A stretch of 64,000 nt of DNA from Heterobilharzia americana (lineage: Eukaryota; Platyhelminthes; Trematoda; Strigeidida; Schistosomatidae). The position numbers and the translations under genes are program-made. Positions 39,301-52,633 of this stretch are shown here, one piece after another. The notes under the pieces were generated by a model, which was not told the DNA's origin, ran no database searches, and worked only from the letters and a program-made list of their open reading frames with translations. Position 1 is the first letter of the stretch. Every line of letters begins with the position of its first letter. Where the stretch lies: positions 70,736,678 through 70,800,677 of the forward strand of contig OX104134.1 in the NCBI GenBank assembly GCA_944470555.2. Reading direction: 5' to 3'.

Positions 39301-39960
39301 CTCAGGAGACTAAAACGGAGGTGCTGACGGCTTTGACCATTGACTACAATTTCAGAGCGAAAGGTTGGATGAGACTTAAGGGGACTAATATAGGCACCAG
39401 GAAGTAATACATAAAATAAAAATAAATAAAGTGAAGGCAAAAGAGGATACATAGCTTAGGGGGGATGCTACATTTGGTTGGGTGTTGCGTACTACTGGAA
39501 ACGTGCATGTGGTGGACAATTTCGGGATGACCACACCACGGAATAATTGTTCGTTTCGGGTTGCCTAAAAAGAAGCTATAGTGCGTGATCACAGGGCCTA
39601 TGGTACGTCTATTTTGGGCCGGTCACACAGGGCCTTTTCGGAACTGTGGGACTCTGCTGATTCGCCTTTGGGTCTGACCGTCAACCACCTTCTCAAGCAT
39701 CGGCATTTCGCGAAGGGGCGGAAGTGTGTGGCTTTTCCGTCGTCCCCTCCTGTTTAGAAGTGGTATCGGCATAGCAACGCTGGTCACCCGCTGGGAACTC
39801 TTTAAGCCCGCCACGCTCCATCCAGCCAGCAGTAACACGACTTCGCCCTCAGATCTACATCAGAGTGTAGCGATGTACGCTACAGCAGGAACCACTTTCC
39901 ACCTGGACGCTATCAGACATACCTTCGTAGCATGGGAGCAGGTGTTCCACCTACACACCA
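36355..39960 (-). mobile_element. CR1-clade non-LTR retrotransposon, nearly full length, decayed
   Basis: Minus strand. A 5' leader at about 39600-39960 includes LPPLREMPMLEKVVDGQTQ. The endonuclease region near 38900-39100 carries FGLAGVGTALSFGAESAHLDW, also found in the copy at 6720-10310. The RT palm relic SDFIGIDQLPGGYL then SQYADGTVPLGEVSG is at 37275-37463 (YADG for YADD). The C-terminal end and 3' UTR lie at 36370-36850. About 3.6 kb, riddled with stops. Confidence 0.72.
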
Positions 39961-40059
39961 TTTTGGCCAGTGTGATCTGCAAGCTCAACCACCACGTTGG
40001 TGTAGCAGCCATCGGTCAGGCCCTCATTCTCTACAGTTAGTCCCATGTGCTGCCGATTT

Positions 40060-40290
40060 CCGCGGTGTTCATGGGCGCCTTCTGTCATATGATATTGCCT
40101 CGCTATATACAAACATTCCGGTTGTTGAGGCTGAAGTAGTTGAATGTCCTAAATACAACAACAATGTCCCACTTGGAGGTAGCGGCAGCACACTCCGCTA
40201 ATTGTGTGATATTTTGACCGTGAATCCATGCACCCTTCTTCATCAGTTATCTAAGCTCGGGTGTCGCTACTTGCGGGTTTGAACTCTTTG
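40060..40290 (+). mobile_element. Penelope-like RT fragment
   Basis: GRLLSYDIASLYTNIPVVEA at about 40070-40130 is the same RT motif-A block as at 27819-27856. After frame changes, CDILTVNPCT and RYLRV follow. Only a short piece of the RT is left. Confidence 0.55.
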
Positions 40291-40299
40291 TGAGTGTTG

Positions 40300-43200
40300 G
40301 GTAGCCAGAATACTTGAAGGAGGTACTCAGAACCAAATCGTATGAAGAAGTGGCTTCAAAGGCCACCCCAGCAACCGATGGAACAGCCAATCATACTTCC
40401 GCACTCAGTGAAAATTGTCTTTCCGAAAGGAATACCGCGACCTGACTGTTTATTTTGGTGGTTTTGGTGGTGGCCAATAAAGCCTTCTGTCTCTAGATAC
40501 ACTGACGTTAAACTTCAGTTAATGTCACTCAATGTATCAGTTTACTGTAATGTAAAAATAATGAGGTGCAAGAGGGGTTTCTGATATGCTTATATGCACA
40601 ATCGGTGTATGAAAGTTATCGGCAGCATTGTGATGTCTTTTCGTTACTGGTCCGGTTCCGATCTGGCTCTGACGGAATCTGATCATCGCCATTAGATGAT
40701 ATCAAAAGTCAATCTAATGGTGAGACCAAACGGGAGACAAAATCTCCGTAGGAGCATCTGGTATCAGAATGGATATTCAACAGTAGTTGTCAACAATTTC
40801 TTGGGCCTTTATTGTACCAGCAATTTGTTTTGGTGGTTCGAAGACAACTATTTCGAAGATGATTCACATATGAGTTAGCTGAAATTTTCCAATTCAGTGT
40901 CAAAAAACTCACATTCCCTAGCGTGCAGGTAGAAAACCACAAGTTTGTGCTGAAAAATAATGAAAATTTCATTCACACCGGCTGTTTTAATTAACGTACA
41001 CATGTGTAGGACAGGCAAATGAAACGTTCAGGCTATTTTTCGTATTTCTGAAGGTTTGTTTGAAGTGACATACTGCCAATAGATGCAAACATCTCGACTT
41101 CAATCCCCAACTACCATTTGTTTGATTTCCTTGCGCGATGGGAGCTTCCTAATTCTTGACAGAGCGCAAGAACTGCTGTCGCTTTCCTCATCTAGAATCT
41201 TCCTGTCTGTACCCATCACTCACGTTTACGGCCATGATAACATGAAAATGAGATAACTTCCTGTCAGTACCAGCGCTCACATTAATTTCTGTGACCCAAT
41301 ATTGACATTTTTCATCCTACGAACCATCGTCTTTCTCTGTAGGCGCAACATTTAAATAACATCACACCCCACCGTGCATACAAACTCGACGGCTTCAAAA
41401 CGCAGGCTCAGAGTTTTTCAATGTAATTCCGACCATCAATATTCTGCAGCTTCTTGGTAGTAACGTACCAGAACTCGTCTCTTTTCTGGAACAACAAATT
41501 TTTTATTTGGAGGCTGAACTCGGAATTAAATATTGATTTCCCGGTAGCTTCACCTTCAGAAGCTTCAGCGAAGACCGTTGCATTTAGGACCACACTCCTA
41601 AACCAGTTTTTTCTACCTTTAACATCTCTTTCCGTCCCTCTTCTAATGACAAGATTTCCTAATTTGCACGCATTGTTCGGCTACTCAGGTCTAATCATCT
41701 TAAGGTCGAAAGAATCTGCCCATTCAGTCATCCACGTTCTCCCCAAAAGCTCGGATAGACATGGTTGGGCCATACCCAGTCGGCAGTTTAATAATTGGAT
41801 AAAGGCCAAAAGACGTCTCGTTCAGAAGCGTCTACAAAATATCTTTCGGTTCCAGCCTTTCCTAGATATTCACATACAAGTGTAAAATCTTTTCAAGCTC
41901 AACTAAAAATGTCTCACAATTCACACACATAAATGCTTTCCCTACAGCTGGGGCGTAATGAATGCTTCTACGTAGTAACTATTTCAGGCACTGTTCACAT
42001 ACAGGTGATAAAGCGTAATTGCCTCATCTTTTGTCATCTTCGTTTTGAGGAATTAGCAGCTGCTGAATACAAGCAATAATAACAGACCACGATCTAATTA
42101 AAACTCCAACTCAGCCTAATTAGGACGGTAGGACAGTGCTCTGAGAGCCACTCACTTCTATCTGTTCACGAAGATATCCACTATGCTTAAGGGCCGTTGG
42201 ACGTCTCACGGCTACTCCTTCCAGTTACTTGTACATTTTATTTTGACATTTGAAAAATGTATGGGAAAGACACAGTTGAATTCTTAACACGGTGTCTTGG
42301 ATGGGAACATCAGTTTATTGAGTGAGCTCAGAATCACTTTGAAGTTCCTTTTTGACAGCTTTTAAACCCTTGCTCATTAGCATATGGGCTTTTCACGTCA
42401 CAACTGATCATTTTGTCACCTCTAACCGAAACTGTCTAACATTCGTTTGATTTCGTGTGAATCGGTCAGTAAAGATACTGTTGAGCTTTTTAATTTAGGC
42501 ATTTCTAGTCTTAATAAAACGTCAGCTTTCTTGGGGTTCACCGAGAATGGTAGTAAACTGTTGGGGACGGTTCTGATCAAGTCTCTGAGCTATTGGTACT
42601 GATATGCTGATTCTTCATGCCCTTTTTTGAGTAGCAAACGAGTTGCTTGTGTCAGTAGTTAGTATAATGTTGGGTTGAGTTTGCAGACGAAGCCCTCCTA
42701 CCAAGGTTGCTTCCGTTTGCTATAGAAGCATACTCTCTGCCTCAACTTGCTCACACTTCCTGGTCTTGTTTTTCTTACGGCACTTATCATATGTGGCATT
42801 TCAATTCTCTTTTACAGGGATCTGCTTCAGGGCCGTTCCAATAGGGAGACAGTCCATGCCCGTGATGTTTCAATAAGCAGTTGTTTCTTTTACGCTTTTT
42901 TCCACTGCGACACTAAGCACTAGAAATTAAGATAGTGATAATCCTAGGGTTGTATCTTCTACTACTGCTAACTTCGTAAGTGCTGTTGAAACAACGCGAC
43001 GTTTTCTTATCCAGGTCATTTTAGATAGAGACCTCAAAGACAGGATGACGAGGGTCAAATATAACTAGTTCGTGGTCTATCTGGTGCTAACGTTTGGTCT
43101 TTCGACACGGAAACGAATACAAATCACTGAATGGGCTATCCATTAGTAAGCAATAGTAACCAAAACGCTGGTTACGATTACAGGAGTAATTAGATTCTAG

Positions 43201-46200
43201 TCAGCATGGTTCATGTTCCATCGCCCAAGCAGCGGCGCTGACAATCTTGTGATATGACGTGCAGGCCCCCATTGTTTCTGTCACTAGATGGAACCAGGTA
43301 TATATAGTTATGGCAGATGGTGAGTCAAAGCACGAAAAATTATTCAGTTATCAAAACCATGAGAAATGCCACCGTCGCGCTTCAGACCGGGCCAGCATTT
43401 CCGAGTGTATCACATTTCTCTACTTGCGACGCAAAAGCTACTGGATGAATTCCACCATGAAAGACAATCAATAACTTTTCTTCAGATTCTCGTAGTTATT
43501 GTATGTGATATCCTCCGGTATATTTCCTCTGACATATTGTTTGGCGTGGTCTGGTTCTGACCTAATATTAATCACTGGCGTCACCATCTTTAACTCTCCT
43601 TTGTTCGTTCCTCTATACTATGGATTTTTCCTTAGGTATCCACCATCACATGGACAGTTGTGAACCAACTTCAAGGCAGGAAAAATGAATACGTTGGGTT
43701 CAAAGCCACTTCTTATTCCAAACTCTCATCCATACTAGGGTCCAAAATGACACATATATAACACCTAGTAAATTGCCACTTCAGAAGTTGACCAGCGCTC
43801 TCAGATTTCTTTTATAAATAAACGTACCGGTGAAAATAACATGGTGAAACCTTAACCTAGGATCTTCTGGATTTATTTTATGCCTGTTTACGTAGACGTA
43901 TTTGTCATTCAAAAATTCAGCCATGTAATGTCTGCCAATACCTCATGTGAAATGGTAACTATCTCTTCCATCTGAATTTAAACGGTTATGTCCCGGGGCT
44001 TTAATAGCTGACGGAAACTGGGAAAAGTGTCTGAGGGCTGAGAAGGCCATCATAACTCCTCGACGGTTGCTGCGGAGGCATACCACCGTGAAAATCAATA
44101 GGTGAATTATTCTATGTACCAGCTTTCTAGCTGAACAGAGATAAATAACAATAGAAATTGCCAACATTTGAATCAAATCCTGGAGCAACCGGATGGAAAC
44201 TCCGTCTCACTTTTATCATGGTCAAAGTTAAGTTGCTGAACAGAAGTTTGTAGAAAAAAGGGGTAATCAGTGTTTCCCTACAGTTGCACTAAAAAAACTA
44301 TATAACGAGAATAAACATATTGTGACTGATGAAAACACATGTGGTACATGCAGAAGTTAACGAACTTTTGAAGAAACAGCGCAAGTAACAAAAGCCTTGA
44401 ACCTAACAAGTAACCACCAAATCCCGTATAATAAATATGGGATAATAAAGACAGGTTATGGAGTGTGAACTATGACAACTGCTACAATATCAATAGATCG
44501 ACGCACTACAAGGAGCACGCAATACGTCATCTAACATGGCCTAAAACACAAAACTTTCCACATGAAGGTAAAAAGTCAGCTTTATTATTCATTATCTAGT
44601 TGTAAGGCAAATTTTGACTGGACCAGTCTGATAGACAGTGAACAATGCTGACGGTCGATTGTGAACGAGTTTAGAGGAAACAGCCAGGCAGAGTGGTGGG
44701 TGCTCGTTCAGGACGTTGTCTTGAGGATTAAAAAGACAGACTTTAAATATATCTCAGTAGGCGAAATTATAGAATTTTGCGTTCCTTCACCAACTTTAAA
44801 GTGATGCTGAACACTGGTAGGGAAACGGTTCTTCGTTCTGAATTACTAACATTGAAACAAACGGAAGTTAAAGAAGACATCTTGCTTTAATTAGATCTTG
44901 AAACATATATGATCTACTGTTTCTTACTGTCCATTTAGTAGTACGTACAACGAAGATATTTATCAATATAACTGCAAAGTGTTAAACCTCTTGATATGTT
45001 ACATAGAGGTGAGTAGGACTTCAAGCGTTCCATATCACTCCTTATTTGTCTATGTGAACAACTGTGGGAGGATTTAGGAAGCAGACTTCAACTAAAGCCG
45101 GACATGAAGATATTTTTTCGGAAAAGTAACCAATTAGTTCAAAGTACGACTCTTGAGAATTAAACCGCAAGGCAGCAGACAATTTTCGCCGGCGCTGTAA
45201 CAATGACTTTCTGTGGTTCAATGAAAATTATGATCACTAAAATTTTATATAAGCCTACGATCAGCGGCATCCTTTCAATATTTCTAACCCCGGTGTGAGG
45301 CCTGCATAGTCACCTTCAAACGTGATTTGTCACTTGAAGGCTATTTGGTAGTCTCCTGAAGATGGTTAAATTCTGTAGTGTTAACTCATTGCAATAATAA
45401 ATACATCATATGAGTGGTAATAGATTTTTTTCCGATGTACCGCGATAATTGATGAAAATGCGGTTAATTTTACCATCCGAAAGTCTTCACGAGTTACGAT
45501 TCAGTCCTAGACTTCACATAATAATATACCAAAACATCGGTTCGAATCCTCCTTATCCAAACTTATTATAACAGATAAATATCACAAGTTTCTCAGCAAA
45601 CAAGTAACTGCTTTTCTCAAAGTTGGCGATTAGCTTAGTCTTAATAGTTTAATGACAGAACTTAACTTTAGGACTACCAGTCGCGCTCTAGATGCTCCTC
45701 ATAAAGGTCCTACTTCCATGTCGGTATATCATGTAACTGATGCTGCATAAGCTGTTGATGAGCTTTAGCGACGATTACGTTGCAGGTAATTTGCAGAGTT
45801 TGATTGCTTGGGAGAACTCTGAATTGTGAATATGTTGTTGTAATGGGTTATTCACCTGACAATGGGCAAATGAATGGTTTCATCTTTCTTAATCCTAGCT
45901 GTTTCAAAAAGAAGTCTTTGGGAACTGGGTGGCTTTTTGAAGAATCCCATCCAACTCAAACTAGCAATGGTTTTAGTACTACGCTGGATTGTTGTAATAC
46001 CTGTATTATCAGCGGGAGCTCTTACAAATGTCTATGAAGTTTCTTCAGTGAAGTGATATCAACACTGCAGAGATATTTGCTCCGAAATAATTTGCAGGTT
46101 TAAGTGGTTCAGATGGTTGTTTACAGAATAGCTTTCGCTGAACTGGCTTTCACAGCTAGAATCAATGGATTACTGCTTTTGGCGGTTGTTAACCTCTGCG

Positions 46201-46300
46201 CAAGTAAAGAGAGAGCAAAAGGTGGCGGTTAGAATGTGGAAGTCCAGTCAGTTATGAGCAGATCCCATTTACATCTGCTTTAAAAGAAAGCAGACAAAGT
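40300..46300. other. Six kilobases without a recognised gene
   Basis: The longest frame (41454-41885, plus, 143 codons) has no domain I know. Other frames are 60-85 codons. Nothing clearly matches the RTE, CR1, Jockey or Penelope copies seen elsewhere in the window. Base composition at 40.3-43.6 kb seems a little richer in G+C than the introns, which suggests old element sequence of another family. Confidence 0.3.
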
Positions 46301-48130
46301 AGCCTGGATCACTTCTGCAGGAAACGTACTCAAGGTTCAACAGCTCTTTGAGGATACAAGTTGTGTCCCACATCTAATCTGCCATTTTCTGGGCTTACTT
46401 TCCATGTGCCTTCTCAGGTTGGTAACACAACTGAGGTCCCAAAAGTAACAGAGTGGGTGTTCAGGGGTACTCAAGATATTGTGAGCCATCATCAAGTCTC
46501 CTCTTTGTCTTACGTATTCCAGGGGATATGGATCAAGCAATACCAGTCATTCCTCACGTGTTTTAGAATTAGGTCCTCAAAAAGATTTAATAGTGTGCCT
46601 CTGGATGCTTTCTAGGAGAGAGGAGATGATAATTTGGAAGTCCTGGTGAGGCTTCATGAAGCTATTATAAATTCGGCGAAAAAATCTATGGTCGAATTGT
46701 TCAGAAGTTCGCCTAAAGGTTACTAACGCCAAGTTTTCACAAAATGCGATTTTGTCATAGTTAATAGAGGATTTGGGGTGCTTAAAGGACTGAAACACCT
46801 AAATCCTTCTCCGTCAGCAACGCTTCAAGTCCTATGACTCTGAAGCTACATGCATGATATACATCATATTTTATGTGTACAACCCTTATTCCTCAGGATT
46901 AAATGCGATGCCATTATTGACTGCCCATTTTTGAAGTTGAGTTAAATCTTCCCGTAAAGAAACATTTTGAATTTCTCTCCATGGCTTCATAACATCGGCG
47001 AAAAGAAGGATTTTGGAAGAAACCTGTTGACGTAAGTTGCTTATATGTATTAAAACAGGAGAGGCCCTAATATTGAAGCTTAGGGAACTCCACTAGGATA
47101 TTCTGTCCCCTCAGACGTAGAGAAACACACTTAAACCCTAAATAAACCTCATAGATGTGAGGACAACAAGTCAGTGAGCGGTGGTCTGGTCAGGATTAAT
47201 TTTAATTTACCAATAATTAAGTTATGTTTAACACGATGGAAAGCCTTAGCAAAATCTAGATAAATAACATCAGTTCCGCCTCGACGGTCCACAGTGCTAG
47301 TCTGTCCTGTCTACTGTAGTGAGCAGATTAGCAATGCGGGAGTACTGTTTTCCAAATCCGTGTTGTTGGAGCATAAAGAAGTTGATCGGTATAAGGTTGT
47401 CCCTCAGTCCACCATAGATTAGCCTGACCGGTCTACATTTCTTTAGGTTGCTTCTCTGACCTCCTTTGACTTTATGTGGCCCAAATTCCAAGGATCAAGT
47501 ACTTCCCTTGACTTAGAGAATCCTTAAACTTACTTAAAGGTGCAGACAAGATTGATGCTCCTTCCTGCAGTACTGCCGCGTGAATTTCGTCCGGACCGGG
47601 AGAGCTGTCATTTATGAGCGGTAGTAGTTTGTGTTGGGCTAGCTCAGCGTCTAAGCCAAAGACTGAGAGTCTTACTACGTTAGTGGGGTATTCATAAACT
47701 GAGTGGGTGGACGATGGAGAAAAGATTTGTGAATAATGGTCGGCTAAGAGCTCAGTTCCTTCAGTGTCGCTACTGATCAGTTCGTCAGTACTGTGTGGTT
47801 GAGGGACTCCCGCTTTAGCCCACCGAAGCGATTCAACATAGCGGATCAGACTTCCTGAGTTAGAAACAAATACGGTTGCAGGTTTAACTTGATGACATTG
47901 CTGTTCGGCTCTCAGTGACTTCACACATGTGTTTCTGATCATTTTGAATAGTCTGCATGTGTATTCAGTGCCAATCCTTTTGTGTTCGACCCAGTGGTGT
48001 CTTTTTAGCCTAAGCAGCTTTGCAAGTGGCGTTCCTTATTGCCCTAGGCGACTTGGAGCACTGAGGTTTTGAAAGTGGAACGGAGTTGTTGAAGAAGTCC
48101 GTGAATTTTCATGTATGAGTCTTTGTTGGG
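46300..48130 (-). mobile_element. Jockey-like non-LTR retrotransposon RT relic, copy 2
   Basis: Minus strand: DSSPGPDEIHAAVLQEGAS near 47570-47620, QQHGFGKQYSRIANLLT near 47300-47370, DVIYLDFAKAFHRVKH near 47220-47270, ASILGPLLF near 47060, the C-terminal block FRRIYNSFMKPHQDF near 46650-46690, and LDPYPLEYVRQRGDLMM near 46480-46540. Block order is that of Jockey/CR1-type RTs. Stops and frameshifts throughout. Upstream coding (CVKSLRAEQQCHQVK) reaches about 47930. Confidence 0.75.
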
Positions 48131-48439
48131 TCCTCACTTCCTGCCGCACACAGTCAACTTCCTAATCTGTCTGTTCCAGCGCAATCCGAAGAGCCAGGGT
48201 GTTAAGCAGTATGAAGTTCCATCGACGCTCACTGGAGGGTCTGGTTAGATTGGTTACGAGGATACACTGGGAGCCAATAGTAGTGCAGTCACTCCTGCCC
48301 GAATGAGAAAGGATTGCAACGTTTTAAATCAGGAATTATTCATTTGTGAAGATTGAGTTTAAACCATCATGAAGAACGATAGAACGCTGATAACCTTCCC
48401 TAGACAGATGATTAGAACTTTGATCAGAACACTGTAAAT

Positions 48440-50160
48440 CGTCGCTTTACTGGCCTAAAACAACGGTTCAGTTTCTAAACTTGAAGGCAGCATTTGACTC
48501 AGTCTACCGTGAGGCGTATCTGACAGCATCTGACACTGAAAAGGATATCAAGCAGGTACACAACACTTATCGGCACATGGAGAGTTTTTTGCGTGAACTG
48601 ACGACAACTAATGGTGTTCGCCAGAAATGCACACTGTTGCCGTTCCTATTTTACTTCATTATAGATATACAAATGAACAGAACCTTAGGTACGTCTGACT
48701 TCACAGTCATTGATCTACTCCCTGGAGGCCATCCGGTCGATTTGGAGCATGCAGAAATTGCTGCCCTGCTTGGTGAAGTCTCTGATAAAATCCAGAGTCT
48801 TCTGAACGCGTTGAGAAGAAATCTGAGTGTTTTGGGTGTTATGTGTTCCGCACCTGTCAAACATAAGATGATGCTCCAGAACTGGTCTGCTGCAAGTACT
48901 CCCAGGTTAATGATGGGAAGTGAAGTGGTGGAATATGCCAACCACTTCACTGGCTTAGGGAGTTGCATCAGCCCGTTTAACGGACTGGTATCTGACGGAA
49001 TCTCAGCTGGGATACAGGAGGTCCACTTGGCGGTTGCCAACTTGCGTCATCTGTGGCACTGACTGTTGAGGTATTCGACTATCAATCAGACGGCGAGTAT
49101 ACTGGACTGCAGTTGGTTTCGTCCTGTTGTATGATATTACAGTGAGACGTAACCTATGGAAGTAGAAGATAAGAAGCGGTTACAGGTTTCCTATAACAGG
49201 TGTCTTTGTAGGGTTGTTCGGGTATTGTGGAATCACCGTGTGAACAATGCTGAGATTGAGCGAAGAGTATTTAGGAATTGTCCTGGTGCGAACTTGACAG
49301 AGGCAAAGATCAATCACTAATAATTCGGACTTGTTATATGCCCACGAGTATGAGACCAAGGAAGAACGCGATAGTGTAGTCGGATGGAATAGTATATTTG
49401 GGTGGTTGTGCCAAGATACTGATGCGTTCCAACTAACTGGCTAGAGAGTCGAATACGAGTGATGCAACGTAACACGACAGCGTGCCAAAATGGCTAGGAT
49501 GCTTGATCGGGTGCCTTCAGCTTAGTGAGTCCGGTTAAACTATCAAGGTCAGCATCAATGTCGAAAGTTGTCAAACCCTAGGCTATTGATTTTGGGAAGT
49601 GTGTGACGCTACAATACTAGGTAAGACAGGCAAATTGATTGACCAGGTTGGGAACCTCAGTCGACTGACGTGGCTTGGATATGTTGTGCTGATGCCTCGC
49701 CACACCGTCCTGGAGTAAATTGGATCTGGCTGGAAGAGGATTGAAGGTGGCAAGACCGAGACGTGGACCAGTCGATGAAGTCTCTGACTGTTAGTCTGAG
49801 CCATGTGGGTCATGTAGACTGCCTGGTTGTGGCCCCTATGACGATAGGAATCAGTGGTTGAGGATTCTTGGTGACATGGTTGAAAATTGGTCACAATGGC
49901 ACAGAAGAATTCCCCACTTGACATATTCTAAAGCTTGAATATTTCCACTAAATATAATCTTCAAATTGTTTATACTGTTATACAGTCTTGTGTGCTTCGA
50001 TATCACTTTTTCTAAGCATCATTTGTTTGCAAAGTAATGTGAAGTGTGGCAACTTGAGCCAATGTACTTGTGTGCCCAGGTTTTACGTTAATTTTGTCTT
50101 GTCCGTCTTTCTGACATATTCAGATGAATATTTCACTACCTCCTCTCCTAATATCCACTT
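48440..50160 (+). mobile_element. CR1-clade non-LTR retrotransposon, 5'-truncated
   Basis: A 193-codon frame at 48481-49062 carries LKAAFDSVYREA, TTTNGVRQKCTLLPFLFYF, DLLPGGHPVDLEHAE and SEVVEYANHFTGLGSCISP. These are RT palm through thumb blocks of the same family as 6720-10310 and 36355-39960, with the YADD motif changed to HAEI. Broken C-terminal coding and the 3' UTR follow to about 50160, including GTGGCAACTTGAGCC at 50046-50060. Inactive. Confidence 0.78.
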
Positions 50161-51428
50161 GACATGCTTATTCTCAAATTTACCGAACACAGGCTTAACC
50201 ATTTTCTTAAATCATTAAAGAACAGAGATTACCAATGGAGCAGACTTCTAAAGCTGCCTGTTATAATAACTCACTCAATTATTTTGGATTATGCTCTTAT
50301 GTATCTGTTCATTTCTAATGGCATGGTACATCACCTGTAGAGACAAATCAAAGGTAGTTTCTACTGCTTTAATTGGGAGAAGCTGTTTTGCTCAACGTCT
50401 ACCGTTTGTGCTTGGACTTAAACCAAGGATAAGATGAGATACTGGATGTAAAGCTCCAATGTTAATTAATGGAAGTATATTACAACCACTCAGGAAATTT
50501 TCAATATCAGATACTAAGTTACTTGATGTGGCTAACTACTTGCAGCTACTAAAGACATTATCAAGATAGATTTCAGTTCTGCGACAATAACAGCTGTCGT
50601 CATATATGCCACCGGAAGTGAATATCGGTATTCACATTTTTATTGGTTAGAAAGTCATGCAGAGAAGAATGCGAGATTATGATGGTCCATGCAAACTCAT
50701 AATAAATAAGTGTCAGTGCTGTTCTTAGAAGGAATAAAATTAACACCGTCAGTATTGATGTTCAAAGGTTTATTAATCGACGACGCTTCAGAAAACAATA
50801 AAAAGAATTTTTAGAGATAGTATCATAGGGATTTCAACTTGCGGAATCTTAAGCACGTTCAGTAAAACTCTCAAGAGTAGCTTAATCAGGTCGAAAATTT
50901 CATCGGACAGATACACATTTCCCTTCCTTCGTCATTCTAGAATATTGGATTTACTTCTATGACTAACATTTCAGTTCTATCTATTCGTGTTAGTCTTCAT
51001 TTATTTGCGGTTCATTATATGCGGTAATTAGATTCAAGGAAAGATCCTCAAGAAAATATCATCAATTAGCATACTTCTCATTATTCCCATTACGATGTTA
51101 CTTGTGTAATCTTCATAACCCTTAAAATAAACTTAAAAATCGCTAACAATAATAATAATAATTTTTAACTAATACTGAAATAGTGCTCAGTAACAGTTAC
51201 TTGGTATAAAAAGTTACTACTCGAAACATTCAAATTCTTTCTTGTATTTCTGTGATCCGGTTACGAAATCAATTTGTTTACTCACCACATATTCATACTG
51301 TGGCATGCATAATAACATTCTAAAATGCCAATATTACAAGTAAACTGTAACCAGTTTTGTTTATTGGCAAAATATATTGATGGACTTAGGAGAATTACAA
51401 GTCTTATTTTATTTGCTTTATTTCCCAG

Positions 51429-51474
<46 letters not shown>

Positions 51475-52633
51475 ACGCGTTGTTCGTATCTGCTGATCAA
51501 GACATTTTGAGATACAACATTTATTTTTATCCGGTCAAACTGAATTTCTATCCATTCATATATTAACTCTTACGTTTTGAATTATCCGGAAAATCTGTCA
51601 TTGCACAATCAGGAATTACACTCCACCACAATGCTCAAGTTTTACTATTATATTAGTCAAAATAAAAGTCGAAAATCAACTACTACTTGAACAGCATTAA
51701 ATAAACTATTCACTTTTTTCTATAGCATCTATAGTCCAATCGTGTTACGAACCTCCTGTTAATGTATATACACATCTTTTGAGTTGTTGTTTTTTACGAA
51801 CACTTGTGACACTGAAGGCTTGGATTAGGTAAATGCATATTCCAAACTCTCAAAGACAACTATAATCTTTTAAAATACTGATCAGTTTGAAGTAATAAAT
51901 ATCAAACATGAAATGAAGTACCATATAGTTAATGACCAGCATTTCATCAATGTCTTACGGTCACTTCCTTTTCCTTCTGGTAGACTTAAACAAAGACTTA
52001 CAAATGAATAGATACATACGAATCCCATATGCATAATGACCAAGTTACTCCAGGTGGGGAAATGGTTTTAACCACTAGTTTACTGAAAGTGTAAAAAAAA
52101 TTCTTTAATCAATAACTAGTCAAAATTCAAAGCACCTAAATTCCAGTATCGTACCGGCTCTGTATATACCAAGACGCCATAAAACAGTTCGAGCTTCAGT
52201 AGATGTGTGGATACATCCAAGTACGCTTGGATGTGAAAAAGTGGTGAATCAGATTAAAGAATGAAAGACATCTCATTCTTGAACTGAATGCAAAACATAT
52301 TATCCAGCAGTCGAGTTTATTTCCAACTCAACAGATAGTTGGTGCTATGAACCAATCAAACGACGAAAAAGACAAAAATCAAGATATAATGATTTAAATC
52401 CTATTGGAGAACTATGTATTCAAAAACCAACGAGAATAATAATACATTGATATCAATGTGATAATATTTTACTATGCAGCATGTGGTGCACTAAATCAGA
52501 ACTCCTATGCTATAACAACGGGTGTTAGTGAAGTTACAATTTACAAGCCAGTGAGTAGGCCCGACTGAAGTAATTGAGTAATCATCAGCAGACGGTCAGT
52601 GCTGTATGGCACCAATCATAATATTATGGTAGG
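50161..52633. other. Intergenic, no recognised gene apart from the microsatellite
   Basis: AT-rich sequence between a CR1-like 3' end and an RTE 5' end. No domain-bearing frame was seen. Confidence 0.35.
51428..51474. repeat. (GTT)15 trinucleotide microsatellite
   Basis: An uninterrupted run of fifteen GTT units plus GT. On the complement it reads as poly-CAA and gives a run of glutamines in an open frame, but nothing around it looks coding. Confidence 0.97.

Noticed and set aside
51282..51500. Poly-glutamine open frame on the minus strand
   Set aside because: The frame exists only because of the (GTT)15 microsatellite; flanking residues show no domain and no splice context.
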